Source: Dermacentor variabilis
Taxonomy: Eukaryota > Arthropoda > Arachnida > Ixodida > Ixodidae
Assembly: GCF_050947875.1 (NCBI RefSeq)
Contig: NC_134568.1
Location: forward strand, 260,781,615-260,845,614
Length of the DNA stretch: 64,000 bases
Direction: 5' to 3'
Below are positions 1-9,694 of this stretch, in pieces. Below the pieces are notes generated by a model, which worked only from the letters and a program-made list of their open reading frames with translations, made no database searches and had not been told where the DNA came from. How positions within the stretch are numbered: position 1 is the first letter of the stretch; each line of letters starts with the position of its first letter. A program made the position numbers and the translations under genes.

Positions 1-1941
1 AGCTGAAAACGAGTTTAAATTCCCTCGTACGCTGCGGTCCTCGTTTAGTGGCGAGATTTTCACGCTTCGAGTGTCTCCTTTACAATGTTTGAAAGCACTA
101 GAATAGGTAGTGGCTGCCTTTGAAGGCGCGCAACATGGTAGGCTACTGCTCGGTGCCGCCGTGCCGGACGTACGCAACGGAGCCCGGTGTCAGCCTTATT
201 CACACGTAGCCGCAGGACAAGAAGCTGCGTGAAGCTTGGCTCGTGAAACATAAAACCGGCAAACAGTCATCGGCTACAACGAGGGTATGCAGCAAGCACA
301 GACGCGAGGAAGATTTCTGCTACGGCGGCGGGTCTGCGATGTTCGGAAAACGCGCGCTGAGACGCTCGCCCGAGTCCGCTGCCCGACTAATGTCATGACG
401 GTTTGGTCTATGAACTTGTCAATGCTATAGATACTGGCAAGTTCACTGGAATGGAAAGGGAGCGGTAAGACGCACATTAAAAAAAGGCATGGCATATGGT
501 CATGTTTGTACGTGTTATGAATTAATGCACTGGATTACAAAAAAGAAGCAGCGGGAATCGTACGCTGAGAACATCGATAAACATACAGTGCGACGCAACT
601 CGAGAAATAATATGGAAACGTCCAAGAATTTAGAAGAAAAAAAAAGGATTGAATCGTCGCGACGGCACATCACAGTCCCCGTAGGCGTCGAAGTCTCTAC
701 AATGAAATTATTTTGAACAGCTCTGATAGTGCCCACGCAACAATGGTTGCTTGCATACTGTCAAATGCTCATATTCTGCGGCCCAAAGCACATGGCACGG
801 TGCGAAAACGTGCTCGCAGCGACAGCGAAACATTGTGCGCGGACATGCATGCAGACGCGCAGTCGGTCGCGGCGAACCCGTGCGATCGCTGCATTGAGGC
901 TTCATTCTGTTATGCCCCATTTGGTTATACAGACAGCCCACTCTAACAACATATTTCACATAGTTTACTCTCAGCGTTTGGCTACCTTTCACGCAAGAAG
1001 CCGGTTCGGGAGACTCCATCGCGGCGACCGCGCGCAGGGGCGTTCACTGTACGTATTCGGTAAAGAGATAGCGTCTGTAAACGATACTGTGCTTTCAGTT
1101 TGCCCAAGATTATTATTTAGACAGTAAAAAACTTCTCTCGTTTCGAAAGTACTTACAGAAATGTCCGGGAGAGCTCGCGCGTGGTGTTTTCAGTGAGCGC
1201 TGACAGCAAAACCTATGAGGAGCGCGCCGCGTGGTCCCTCATACTACGCCAGCGAGGCACTTCCGATAGATGGCGACTCCGTAACTCCCCGCCGCCAATA
1301 CCACTTTTGTCGGCGCCTGTACATAAAAGGAAGAAACACGCTGACCAAGCATGCTCTGTCGCTACAGCTGGAGTGCCTCGCGCGACAAGGCACACTCCGT
1401 CGGGGTGTTTCTTCCTGGCACAGGCAAATTTTCCTGCAGCTTTGCAGTTTGCAGCAACTAATAATATTGGTCTACACCTTAGTGGCAGCGGCTACAGCTA
1501 TATCGCGAATAGGGGGCGATGAAAAAAAAAACAAGAAAAGTCAACAGAAGCGATATTCACGTCGAAATAAATTTTAAAAAATATATATATAGAAAGCAAA
1601 AATCTGCGAAACAGGCACGCATACCAGTAATTGAGAATGAAAGCACTTCTGGTTTTGCAGGACTGCGAGCAAGAATTTGCCATAGCTTTCCTTCAGGATG
1701 AAAATCCATCTGAGACAACCACTGGCCGTGTGTCGTGGCCCTGCGTATACTACGAGCGATCCATACGCGTTCCAAACTCTTAATAAAGCCACCTGAAAGA
1801 GAGGCACGGCATTCATGTTCCGCTTACTTAGTGATAGACGATTAACTGCCGAAGTTAAGCGATTACCGGCATCACAGATAGACACTGCAGCAGTCACTGT
1901 CTGCACAAAATGTCTCAGTTCCTAGAGCACGCCTCAGCTTT
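1..1941. other. No gene recognised
   Basis: Both strands carry only short open frames with no recognisable domain. The stretch ends where the fold-back element hosting the nested retrotransposons begins. I see no tRNA, LINE or LTR signal here. Confidence 0.5.
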
Positions 1942-2029
1942 ATGCAGGGTGATCATTTTTCAGTGGCAGACAGCAAGATTCACAAGACAGCAAGCCTGTG
2001 GCAGACAGCAAGATTCTTATCCTTAAGCT
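1942..2029. repeat. Left stub of fold-back element, interrupted
   Basis: This short piece starts with a GCAGGGTGATCATTTTTCA-like end and holds CTGTGGCAGACAGCAAGATTC. That matches the left arm of the intact fold-back element at 53762-54425, whose arm reads CCTGTGGCAGATAGCTGAATT. The matching continuation (GGATTATTCGAAGAGGTGGACATTAC) is found only beyond the retrotransposon, at about 15478, so one element has been split in two. The segment GTGGCAGACAGCAAGATTC occurs twice within the stub, a small local duplication. Confidence 0.65.
2026..2029. repeat. Target-site duplication AGCT, left (outer element)
   Basis: AGCT immediately precedes the 5' LTR and recurs at 15474-15477 directly after the 3' LTR. 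A 4-bp duplication flanking TG...CA LTR ends is expected for Ty3/gypsy-type integration. It shows that 2030-15473 entered as one unit. Confidence 0.8.
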
Positions 2030-2410
2030 TGTTGCGTTTCGCCTGCGACACGCGGTTTTGCCGGCGCGACTGCGCCGGGGCGGCAGACATTTTGGCCCGA
2101 TCGTCGTCGCCGCAACGCTCCCCGCCAGGTGTTTCCAGGCGTTTCCAGGCATGTTCCGATGCCACGTGTCTTCATGTGCGTGTGTGAGTGTATGTGCCAT
2201 TGTGCCTGAACCAGGCGATGCGAAAGCAGGGATCACCCTCTCATTCCAGTCATTGTGCCTGAACCAGGCGATGCGAAAGCAGGGATCACCCTCTCATTCC
2301 AGTCATTGTGCCCGACCGGCAGCGCTACGACAGTGTGCGTCACCATTAGCCCATTGTACGTTCACGTGCTCGTCTATTGAGGGGTTCCTTCTTGCCCTCA
2401 ACTGCGAGAG

Positions 2411-2417
2411 TATAAAA
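2411..2417 (+). promoter_or_regulatory. LTR TATA box
   Basis: TATAAAA in GAGAGTATAAAAACAG. The same box occurs in the other three LTRs (15179-15185 on +, and near 3893-3899 and 9983-9989 on -). It is the likely core promoter for genomic RNA. Confidence 0.75.
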
Positions 2418-2527
2418 ACAGCTGCCCCCGGACGCCAAAAGGAGGGCTCCGATTTCTTCTGTTGAGTAAAGTGCTCTCCCGTCTCTCTACTTCGGTCAAC
2501 CTGACCGCCAACTCTTTGCGATGTTAA

Positions 2528-2533
2528 AATAAA
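2528..2533 (+). terminator. LTR polyadenylation signal
   Basis: AATAAA lies about 110 bases after the TATA box, the usual arrangement for a short R region. It is repeated at 15296-15301 in the 3' LTR, where it would act on genomic RNA. Confidence 0.65.
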
Positions 2534-2705
2534 CAAGTTGTTTTGTTGTTACCAGTCGACTCATGCTTTGCCGGGACCTTCGGATGCTTCCAGTTGTACC
2601 CCAGGCCGCCAGGCCAACGCTACCCTTGGGGCTTGCGACCCAGGTACAACCACGGGCGTCAGCGCCGAGTTCCCAACAGATCGTACCAGCGGTGCGATCC
2701 AAACA

Positions 2706-2740
2706 TCTGGTTGGCAGCGGTGAGATCGCCTCCGACTTCA
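2706..2740 (+). other. Candidate tRNA primer-binding site
   Basis: Directly after the LTR comes TCTGGTTGGCAGCGGTGAGA. The part TGGCAGCGGT is complementary to the CCGCTGCCA acceptor end typical of metazoan tRNA-Leu, with one extra base before the complement of CCA. A second GCCAGCGGTGAGATCG copy follows about 40 bases on. The tRNA identity is inferred from memory of tRNA-Leu ends. Confidence 0.45.
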
Positions 2741-3059
2741 AACAACTGTCTGCCAGCGGTGAGATCGCGACAACGGAGGCCAGCAGCGAAGAGATGCAGT
2801 TGACTGTATGCTGAGCAGCTCATCGACGATCCGGGAGCAGTGCAACGAGCCCTGTGTGACGACTGGTTGCCTGCAGCGGAACGACTGCGCGGAATTCCTG
2901 CCTGCGAGGTTTGGTGAGTGCGGGACTTTCTTCTTCTGAGCTTTGCCAGGCTTTTGTTAGTGTCAGAAACAGAGCTGGTAATTGTGGTTGTCGTTGCTGC
3001 CGGGTTAGTTTGCGGCAAGACAATAGTAAGCAGTAGAGAAAGCAGCATTCAGAGCAGCC

Positions 3060-3604
3060 ATGGATTTGAAGTCGTTGCGCAAACCGAAATTGTTGGAGCT
3101 TGCAAGAGAGTTGGGTCTGGATGTCTCAGACAAACTAAGAAAACCTGAACTGCTAAGGACTATTCTTGAGTTAGAGGCTGAGGATGACGAGCTGTCGGAA
3201 TGCCTTGAGACTATTGAGGAGAGGTCAAAAAGACAGGAGCGCGAACTTAAAGAGCAAAAAGAGAAACAGGAGCGCGAACTTAAAGAGCAGAAAGAAAAAG
3301 AAGAGCGTGACCGTCAACACGCTTTGGAAATGAAGCGTCTTGAGGTAGAGATGGAACGCGCTCGTAATGGAAGTCAGGCACACGGTGCAGGAGAACGCGT
3401 ATTGTTCAAAATGACTGACCTGATGCGGCCGTTTAAGCTTGGAGAGGACATTGGTTTGTTCCTGGTTAACTTTGAGCGAACGTGCGAGAAGCAGGGGTTC
3501 TCTCGGGAAACGTGGCCACAGCGCTTGCTCACTTTGTTACCCGGCGAGGCGGCCGACGTAGTCGCTCGCTTGGATAGAGAGGAGGCAGAGGATTTCGACA
3601 CAGT
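3060..3604 (+). pseudogene. Gag N-terminal part of outer element, cut by insertion
   Basis: Gag opens at ATG 3060, after a 354-bp leader, and stays in frame for about 181 codons until the inner element enters. Residues 1-35 resemble a SAP-type helix-extension-helix DNA-binding motif. A charged Glu/Lys/Arg-rich coiled coil follows, with an extra 11-residue block (QERELKEQKEK) absent from the inner copy. The start of the SCAN-like capsid region (FKLGEDIGLFLVNFERTCEK) is present. Beyond 3604 the open frame runs into reversed LTR sequence, so the last ~48 codons of the apparent ORF are not gag. The natural continuation is at 10480. Confidence 0.85.
3601..3604. repeat. Target-site duplication CAGT, left (inner element)
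   Basis: CAGT sits in gag (GATTTCGACACAGT) just before the reversed LTR end and recurs at 10476-10479. Joining the flanks through one CAGT restores an open gag frame (D-T-V-K-S, against D-K-V-K-S in the inner copy), so this was a clean insertion. Confidence 0.85.
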
Positions 3605-4431
3605 TATTTGGATCGGACTGCTGGTACGATCTGTTGGGAACTCGGCGCTGACGCCCGTGGTTGTACCTGGGTCGCAAGCCCCAAGGGTAGCGTTGGCCTG
3701 GCGGCCTGGGGTACAACTCGAAGCATCCGAAGGTCCCGGCAAAGCATGAGTCGACAGGTAACAACGAAACAACTTGTTTATTTTAACATCGCAAAGAGTT
3801 GGCGGTCAGGTTTGACCGAAGTAGAGAGACGGGAGAGCACTTCACTCAACAGAAGAAATCGGAGCCCTCCTCTGGCGTCCGGGGGCAGCTGTTTTTATAC
3901 TCTCGCAGTTGAGGGCAAGAAGGAACCCCTCAAAAGACGAGCACGTGAATGTACAATGGGCTAATGGTGACGCACACTGTCGTAGCGATGCCGTAGCACC
4001 ATGTCGTGGCGCTGCGCACGATCTCGTAGCACCTGGTCGTGGCGCTGCGCAGCACACTGTCGTGGCGCTGCGCAGCATACTGTCGTGGCGCTGCGCAGCA
4101 CACTGTCGTGGCGCTGCCGGTCGGACACAATGACTGTAACGAGAAGATGGTCCCTGCTTTGGCATCGCCTGTTTCGGGCACAATGACTGGAACGAGATCC
4201 CTGCTTTGGCATCGCCTGTTTCGGGCCCAATAACTGGAAGGAGATCCCTGCTTTGGCCTCGCCTGTTTCGGGCACAATGACTGGAACGAAATCCCTAGGC
4301 GGTCGCATCGCCGCAGACGCGCCTGGAAACACCTGGCGATGAGTGTTGCGGTGACGACGATCGGGCCAAAATGTCCGCCGCCCCGCCGCCGTCGCGCCGG
4401 CAAAACCACGTGTCGCAGGCGAAACGCAACA
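3605..4431 (-). repeat. 3' LTR of inner element
   Basis: This 827-bp LTR reads TGTTGCG... from 4431 leftward and ends CCAAATA at 3605, a change from the usual CCAAACA. A TATA box lies near 3893-3899 and AATAAA near 3779-3784 on the minus strand. It is 46 bp longer than the 5' LTR because it holds two more 23-bp minisatellite units. Confidence 0.88.
3979..4115 (-). repeat. U3 minisatellite with ~23-bp unit
   Basis: Units of the type TGTCGTGGCGCTGCGCAGCA repeat, partly degenerate at the left. The matching stretch in the 5' LTR (about 10069-10160) has two fewer units. Next to it (about 4128-4290) are three to four copies of a ~46-bp unit containing CATCGCCTGTTTCGGGC. The units are contiguous, without unique spacers. 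Confidence 0.8.
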
Positions 4432-4917
4432 GACCGCCCCGCCGGGGAAAGGAGATCCCGATGGACAGGGGACTGCATCCGCTGTCCGGAGGGATGTCGC
4501 TCGATGATGCTCATAACCGAAGTCGGGCGTCCCTTGACGTTTCTTGAGCGCAGCGCACAGAGAAGGCCTCGTTCTCTCGTTCAGGTTCGCACGGGACACT
4601 GCAAAGTGACTTCGGGAGAGTTCACATTTTTGTTCTCGTTCCCGGCAAGCGTTAGAACTACGCTGAAAACTCAACCGCTCAGTCAGCAAGCACGGCACAA
4701 CCCTCACTAAGCCCTGCCAGGCTCTTTCCCCTTTTTATACCACTGCCTAGTTCCTTACAGTAGTCTAGCATCACTCAGAACGCGTCCACAAATTGAAAAA
4801 TTGCACTAGAAAGCATATCATCACTTTGAAACACTAAACAAAAGCAATATGTTAAAAAAAATCCTGCCTCAGGAAGAAAAACATCAGTAACAAACAATTT
4901 TGAGGCTGATTCCTACG
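4432..4917 (-). other. 3' noncoding region of inner element with internal TATA box
   Basis: This stretch lies between the gag-pol stop and the 3' LTR and has no credible frame. It holds TATAAAA on the minus strand (4733-4739) about 300 bases upstream of the LTR, and the outer copy keeps the same box. No long purine run precedes the LTR; GGCGGGGCGG is the only candidate polypurine tract. An extra promoter is possible but unproven. Confidence 0.6.
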
Positions 4918-7900
4918 TTAGGGGCTTCGACTTAAGCCATCGGCGTTACCGTTGAGACTCCCCTTTTTGTAACGCACCTCAAAGGAATATTGTTGTAAAG
5001 CGAGGCTCCAGCGCAGGAGGCGGCCATTTTTGGGAGAGATGGTCTGCAGCCATTGGAGAGGGCAGTGATCTGTCTCAATGATAAACCTCGAGCCGGCTAG
5101 ATAGCATGACAATTTCTGAACGGCCCACACGAGACATGCACACTCTTTCTCGGTGGCGCTATACGCCTGCTCACGACTGGTCAGCTTACGACTAGCATAC
5201 AGGACGGGGTGTTCTACTTCTCCATTTTCCCGTTGGCACAGTACAACGCCCATGCCTCGCTCACTAGCATCGCACTGAACAATGAACCCTTTTGTATAGT
5301 CTGGCGATCGTAGCACAGGCTGGCTTGTTAGGGCACTCTTTAGGGCGCTAAAAGCTCTTTCCTTTGTCTCGTCCCAGACGACTGTTTGAGGCTCTGTCTT
5401 TCTTAGAGCATCCGTCAGGGGAGCCGCGATATCAGAGTACCTAGGGATGTACCTCTGATAGTAGCCGGCGACACCTAAGAACGACCGAATATCGGTCTTT
5501 GTGCGCGGTTGCGGAAAGTCTCGCACAGCGGCCACTTTTATTTCAGAGGGGCGGCGACGACCCTGACCAATCACGTGACCGAGGTAGACAACCTCGGCCT
5601 GTGCTAACTGGCACTTAGGAGCCTTTACTGTCAAGCCTGCTTCGCGCAGGCGGGTTAGCACTGCCCGCAAGTGTGTCATATGCTCAGACCAGGATGCGGA
5701 GAATATCGCTACGTCGTCTAGATACGGTAAAGCGAATTCTTGCTGTCCCCGCAACACTTTATCCATGAGACTTGAAAAACAGTATGGCGCGTTCTTCAAA
5801 CCAAAACTCAACACTTTAGGACGGAATGTTCCCATTGGTGAAATGAACGCCGCATACCTACTAGCCTCTTCTGTAAGTGGAACCTGCCAATAACCCCTGA
5901 CAAGATCTAGGGTGGAAATAAACTGAGCGCTACTAACTTTCTCAAGGCGCTCCTCGATGTTAGGGATCGGATAAATTTGATCCTTAGTGATGGAATTAAG
6001 CCTGCGGTAGTCGACGCAAGGACGAGGTTCCTTGCCCGGTACCTCAACTAAAATCAAAGGGGAGGTATAATCACTCTCACCTGCCTCAATAACACCGAGC
6101 TGTAGCATTTTCTTTACCTCAGCCTCCATAATATCGCTCTGGCGGGGTGACACCCGATACGCCTTGGATCGTACTGGCTCTGTGGAGGTAAGTTCTATAT
6201 CATGAGTAAGTACAGAAGTCCTACCAGGCCTCTCAGAGAACAGACCTTGAAACTCTTGTAATAGCTGGTGTAGTTCGGTTTTCTGCTCAGGCGACAGCGG
6301 TGCTTTACTGATAAGGTCACTAATGACTTGACCGGTGTCTTCCCTGTTCGTCACTGAGCCTAGTCCCGGAAGCTCGACCGGAAGCTCTTCAGGAACGTTT
6401 ACCATCATGCACACCACTGCTTCCCTTTGTCTATAAGGTTTGAGCAGATTACAGTGGTAAACTTGCTGTGCTTTCCGCTTTCCTGGCAGACTTACCACGT
6501 AGTTAACGTCCGACAGTTTCTGAACAATTCGCGCTGGGCCCTCCCACTGCACGTCTAGTTTGTTGTTTAGCGATGTGCGCAATATCATGACCTCATCGCC
6601 AACCTCAAAACGACGGGCCCTGGCTGTCCGATCATAATAAACCTTGGCCCTCTGCTGGGCCTTTGTCATTGCTTCACCTGACAACTCCTGTGCCCTTCTT
6701 AAGCGTTCGAGGAGCTTAAGCACGTACTCCACCACGACTGGGTCGTCGCCCCTACCTTCCCATGATTCTCGAAGCATGCGAAGCGGAGATCGAAGCGAGC
6801 GACCGTACACCAGTTCAGCTGGCGAAAACCCCGTAGCCGCATGCGGCGCGGTCCTTAAAGCAAACATCACCCCAGGCAGACACAGCTCCCAGTCAGTTTG
6901 ATGTTCAAAACACAAGGCTCTCAACACGCGCTTCATGACGGAGTGGAGCTTCTCAACGGAATTCGACTGTGGGTGGTACACTGAGCTGTGTAGCAGCTTT
7001 ACCCCACACCTTTCGAGAAAAGTTGTCGTCAAAGCGCTAGTAAACACTGTGCCCTGATCTGATTGAATTTCTGCAGGAAAACCAACTCGCGCAAATATGG
7101 ACAGTAGTGCATTAACTATCTCAACTGAGCTGAGTTCTTTAAGCGGCACTGCTTCAGGGAACTTTGTCGCTGGGCAGATCACAGTCAAAATGTGTCTGTA
7201 CCCCGTGGCTGTTACCGGCAGAGGTCCCACTGTATCAATAACGAGCCGTCTAAAAGGCTCCGTAATGATAGGTACCAATTTCAACGGCGCCCTCGATTTG
7301 TCCCCTGGTTTGCCCACCCGCTGACAAGTGTCACATGTCCTCACGAAATGGTCTGCGTCCCGAAAACACCCTGGCCAATAGTACTCTTGCAAGAGACGGT
7401 CCTTAGTTTTCTTAACTCCTAGGTGTCCGGACCACGAACCCCCATGTGACAAGCGCAACAGATCCTGACGATAGCATTGAGGCACGACCAGCTGGTCGAA
7501 CTCCACTCCTCGGCGGTCTAGATACTTCCGGTACAGGACTCCACCTCTTTCCACAAAACGCGCAGTTTTCCTGGCGATACCTTCTTTGACATTGCAGCGC
7601 ACGTTTTCCAGGCTGCCATCCTTTTTTTGCTCGGCTATCAAAGCCGTCCGGCTGACTTTTAGCAACCTATCAAGTCCGTCTGACGTAGGCGCGATGAGCA
7701 AATCAGTAGATAGCTCTTCTAACTTTCCCGCGTCGGGCGTTTCCTCTCCAGTATCTGGTGCCTTTAACGTTACAGACTCAAGTCTATTCAGTTCGGGCGT
7801 GCTCTGAATATCAGCTTGCTGCGCCTCTGACCCTTTTTCGTTGTTTGATAACGTCGGCCCCGCAACTACCGCCTTTGCAGCGAGCTCCCGAACCTTCGAT

Positions 7901-9339
7901 CTGGTTAAGGCCTGAACACTAGCTTCACCAAACAAAAGCCCCTTCTCGCGCAGGAGGTGATCGGACCTGTTTGAAAATAGGTACGGGTACTGGGGTGGCA
8001 GCATAGATGACACTGCCGCCTCTGTCTCAAGCGCTCCGAAAGGTCCTTCAATAAGCACCCTTGCTACTGGCAGACACACGCTATGAGCTTCCACGGCTTG
8101 CTTGATCCACGCGCACTCGCCCGTGAACATATGGGGTTCTACGTAAGACGGGTGAACTACATCCATCGTAGCTGCGGAATCGCGAAGCACTCGGCACTCT
8201 TTCCCGTTCACGAGGAGGTCTCGCATGTAAGGCTCGAGAAGCTTCATGTTCTCGTCAGTGCTGCCTATTGAAAAAAACACAACTTTTGGTGTTGTTTCCG
8301 GACACTGCGCCGAAAAGTGACCCGGCTTCTGGCACGTATAACACAAGCGCGCTCGCCTCATCTCGAACCGCTTTCTGCGTTTGGCTGCCGCCGTCTCTTT
8401 ACGTTTGGTCGGACTGCTTTCGCTCGCATCCGCACTACGCGTGTCCCCCTTTAATCTCATGGGTGTGAACTTCGGCCTCTCAAACTTCGAGCCAAATTCA
8501 CCCTTTTGACCGTCCTTAGCTCCGCGAGCTCGACGCGTCACAAACTCCTCGGCTAGCTCAGCGGCTCTAGCCACCGTACTCACGTCTGGCCTATCCAAGA
8601 CCCAGTATCGCACGTTCTCCGGTAACCGACTATAAAACTGTTCTAGCCCGAAACACTGCAGAACTTTATCGTGGTCACCAAACGCTTTCTCTTCTTTGAG
8701 CCACTCCTGCATGTTCGACATAAGCCTATACGCAAACTCTGTATATGACTCACTTTTGCCTTTCTCATTTTCCCGAAACTTCCGACGGAACGCTTCCGCA
8801 GACAGCCGGTACTTTTTTAGCAGACTCGATTTTACTTTGTCGAAATCCTCTGCTTCCTCTCTATCCAAGCGAGCGACTACGTCGGCCGCCTCGCCGGGTA
8901 ACAAAGTGAGCAAGCGCTGTGGCCACGTTTCCCGAGAGAACCCCTGCTTCTCGCACGTTCGCTCAAAGTTAACCAGGAACAAACCAATGTCCTCTCCAAG
9001 CTTAAACGGCCGCATCAGGTCAGTCATTTTGAACAATACGCGTTCTCCTGCACCGTGTGCCTGACTTCCATTACGAGCGCGTTCCATCTCTACCTCGAGA
9101 CGCTTCATTTCCAAAGCGTGTTCGCGCTCTTCTTTTTCTTTCTGCTCTTTAAGTTCGCGCTCCTGTCTTTTTGACCTCTCCTCAATAGTCTCAAGGCATT
9201 CCGACAGCTCGTCATCCTCAGCCTCTAACTCAAGAATAGCCGTTATCAGTTCCGGTTTTCTTAGTTTGTCTGAGACATCCAGACCCAACTCTCTTGCAAG
9301 CTCCAACAATTTCGGTTTGCGCAACGACTTCAAATCCAT
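4918..9339 (-). CDS. Gag-pol polyprotein of Gmr1-type LTR retrotransposon
   Basis: This is one unbroken 1473-residue frame. In order: a SAP-like motif (about 1-35), a charged coiled coil (40-90), a SCAN-like gag capsid region (112-270), a CCHC zinc knuckle (C333, C336, H341, C346) and a retropepsin-like segment with D387-S-A instead of D-S/T-G. Integrase follows, with its HHCC zinc site (H632, H639, C669, C672), catalytic D702, D761 and E796, and a GPY/F-like W-E-G-P near 932. Next is RT with D1145 and YLDD (1206-1209), then RNase H with D1357, E1399 and D1424. Integrase before RT is the Gmr1-lineage order. Gag and Pol share one frame, so no frameshift site is needed. It should act in cytoplasmic particles and then integrate cDNA. 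Protease activity is uncertain because of the DSA triad. Confidence 0.92.
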   Translation of the reverse strand: MDLKSLRKPKLLELARELGLDVSDKLRKPELITAILELEAEDDELSECLETIEERSKRQERELKEQKEKEEREHALEMKRLEVEMERARNGSQAHGAGERVLFKMTDLMRPFKLGEDIGLFLVNFERTCEKQGFSRETWPQRLLTLLPGEAADVVARLDREEAEDFDKVKSSLLKKYRLSAEAFRRKFRENEKGKSESYTEFAYRLMSNMQEWLKEEKAFGDHDKVLQCFGLEQFYSRLPENVRYWVLDRPDVSTVARAAELAEEFVTRRARGAKDGQKGEFGSKFERPKFTPMRLKGDTRSADASESSPTKRKETAAAKRRKRFEMRRARLCYTCQKPGHFSAQCPETTPKVVFFSIGSTDENMKLLEPYMRDLLVNGKECRVLRDSAATMDVVHPSYVEPHMFTGECAWIKQAVEAHSVCLPVARVLIEGPFGALETEAAVSSMLPPQYPYLFSNRSDHLLREKGLLFGEASVQALTRSKVRELAAKAVVAGPTLSNNEKGSEAQQADIQSTPELNRLESVTLKAPDTGEETPDAGKLEELSTDLLIAPTSDGLDRLLKVSRTALIAEQKKDGSLENVRCNVKEGIARKTARFVERGGVLYRKYLDRRGVEFDQLVVPQCYRQDLLRLSHGGSWSGHLGVKKTKDRLLQEYYWPGCFRDADHFVRTCDTCQRVGKPGDKSRAPLKLVPIITEPFRRLVIDTVGPLPVTATGYRHILTVICPATKFPEAVPLKELSSVEIVNALLSIFARVGFPAEIQSDQGTVFTSALTTTFLERCGVKLLHSSVYHPQSNSVEKLHSVMKRVLRALCFEHQTDWELCLPGVMFALRTAPHAATGFSPAELVYGRSLRSPLRMLRESWEGRGDDPVVVEYVLKLLERLRRAQELSGEAMTKAQQRAKVYYDRTARARRFEVGDEVMILRTSLNNKLDVQWEGPARIVQKLSDVNYVVSLPGKRKAQQVYHCNLLKPYRQREAVVCMMVNVPEELPVELPGLGSVTNREDTGQVISDLISKAPLSPEQKTELHQLLQEFQGLFSERPGRTSVLTHDIELTSTEPVRSKAYRVSPRQSDIMEAEVKKMLQLGVIEAGESDYTSPLILVEVPGKEPRPCVDYRRLNSITKDQIYPIPNIEERLEKVSSAQFISTLDLVRGYWQVPLTEEASRYAAFISPMGTFRPKVLSFGLKNAPYCFSSLMDKVLRGQQEFALPYLDDVAIFSASWSEHMTHLRAVLTRLREAGLTVKAPKCQLAQAEVVYLGHVIGQGRRRPSEIKVAAVRDFPQPRTKTDIRSFLGVAGYYQRYIPRYSDIAAPLTDALRKTEPQTVVWDETKERAFSALKSALTSQPVLRSPDYTKGFIVQCDASERGMGVVLCQRENGEVEHPVLYASRKLTSREQAYSATEKECACLVWAVQKLSCYLAGSRFIIETDHCPLQWLQTISPKNGRLLRWSLALQQYSFEVRYKKGSLNGNADGLSRSP

Positions 9340-9694
9340 GGCTGCTCTGAATGCTGCTTTTTCTACTGCTTACTATTGTCTTGCCGCAAACTAACCCGGC
9401 AGCAACGACAACCACAATTACCAGCTCTGTTTCTGACACTAACAAAAAGCCTGGCAAAGCTCAGTAGAAGAAAGTCCCGCACTCACCAAACCTCGCAGGC
9501 AGGAATTCCGCGCAGTCGTTCCGCTGCAGGCAACCAGTCGTCACACAGGGCTCGTTGCACTGCTCCCGGATCGACGTTGAGCTGCTCAGCATACAGTCAA
9601 CTGCATCTCTTTGCTGCTGGCCTCCGTTGTCGCGATCTCGCCGCTGGCAGACCGTTGTTTGAAGTCGTAGGCGATCTCACCGCTGGCAACCAGA
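9340..9694 (-). other. 5' leader of inner element with primer-binding site
   Basis: The 355-base leader separates the LTR from the gag ATG at 9339. Directly after the LTR, on the minus strand, it reads TCTGGTTGCCAGCGGTGAGA, one base different from the outer copy's candidate tRNA-Leu site. The GCCAGCGG block recurs downstream. No convincing coding frame is present. Confidence 0.6.

Larger units (their letters stand above)
2030..2705 (+). repeat. 5' LTR of outer element
   Basis: The LTR has TG...CA ends. U3 carries a 53-bp unit twice in tandem (2199-2304), TATAAAA at 2411-2417 and AATAAA at 2528-2533. The last 30 bases fold into a near-perfect 9-bp hairpin (2679-2699). It is the same length as the 3' LTR at 14798-15473. 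Confidence 0.9.

Noticed and set aside
3605..3749. C-terminal end of the outer gag frame
   Set aside because: The frame beyond 3604 translates the reversed LTR, not gag.
3979..4115. Tandem ~23-bp repeats as a CRISPR array
   Set aside because: Units are contiguous, without unique spacers, lie inside an LTR and are shared between LTRs. This is a minisatellite in a eukaryotic element.
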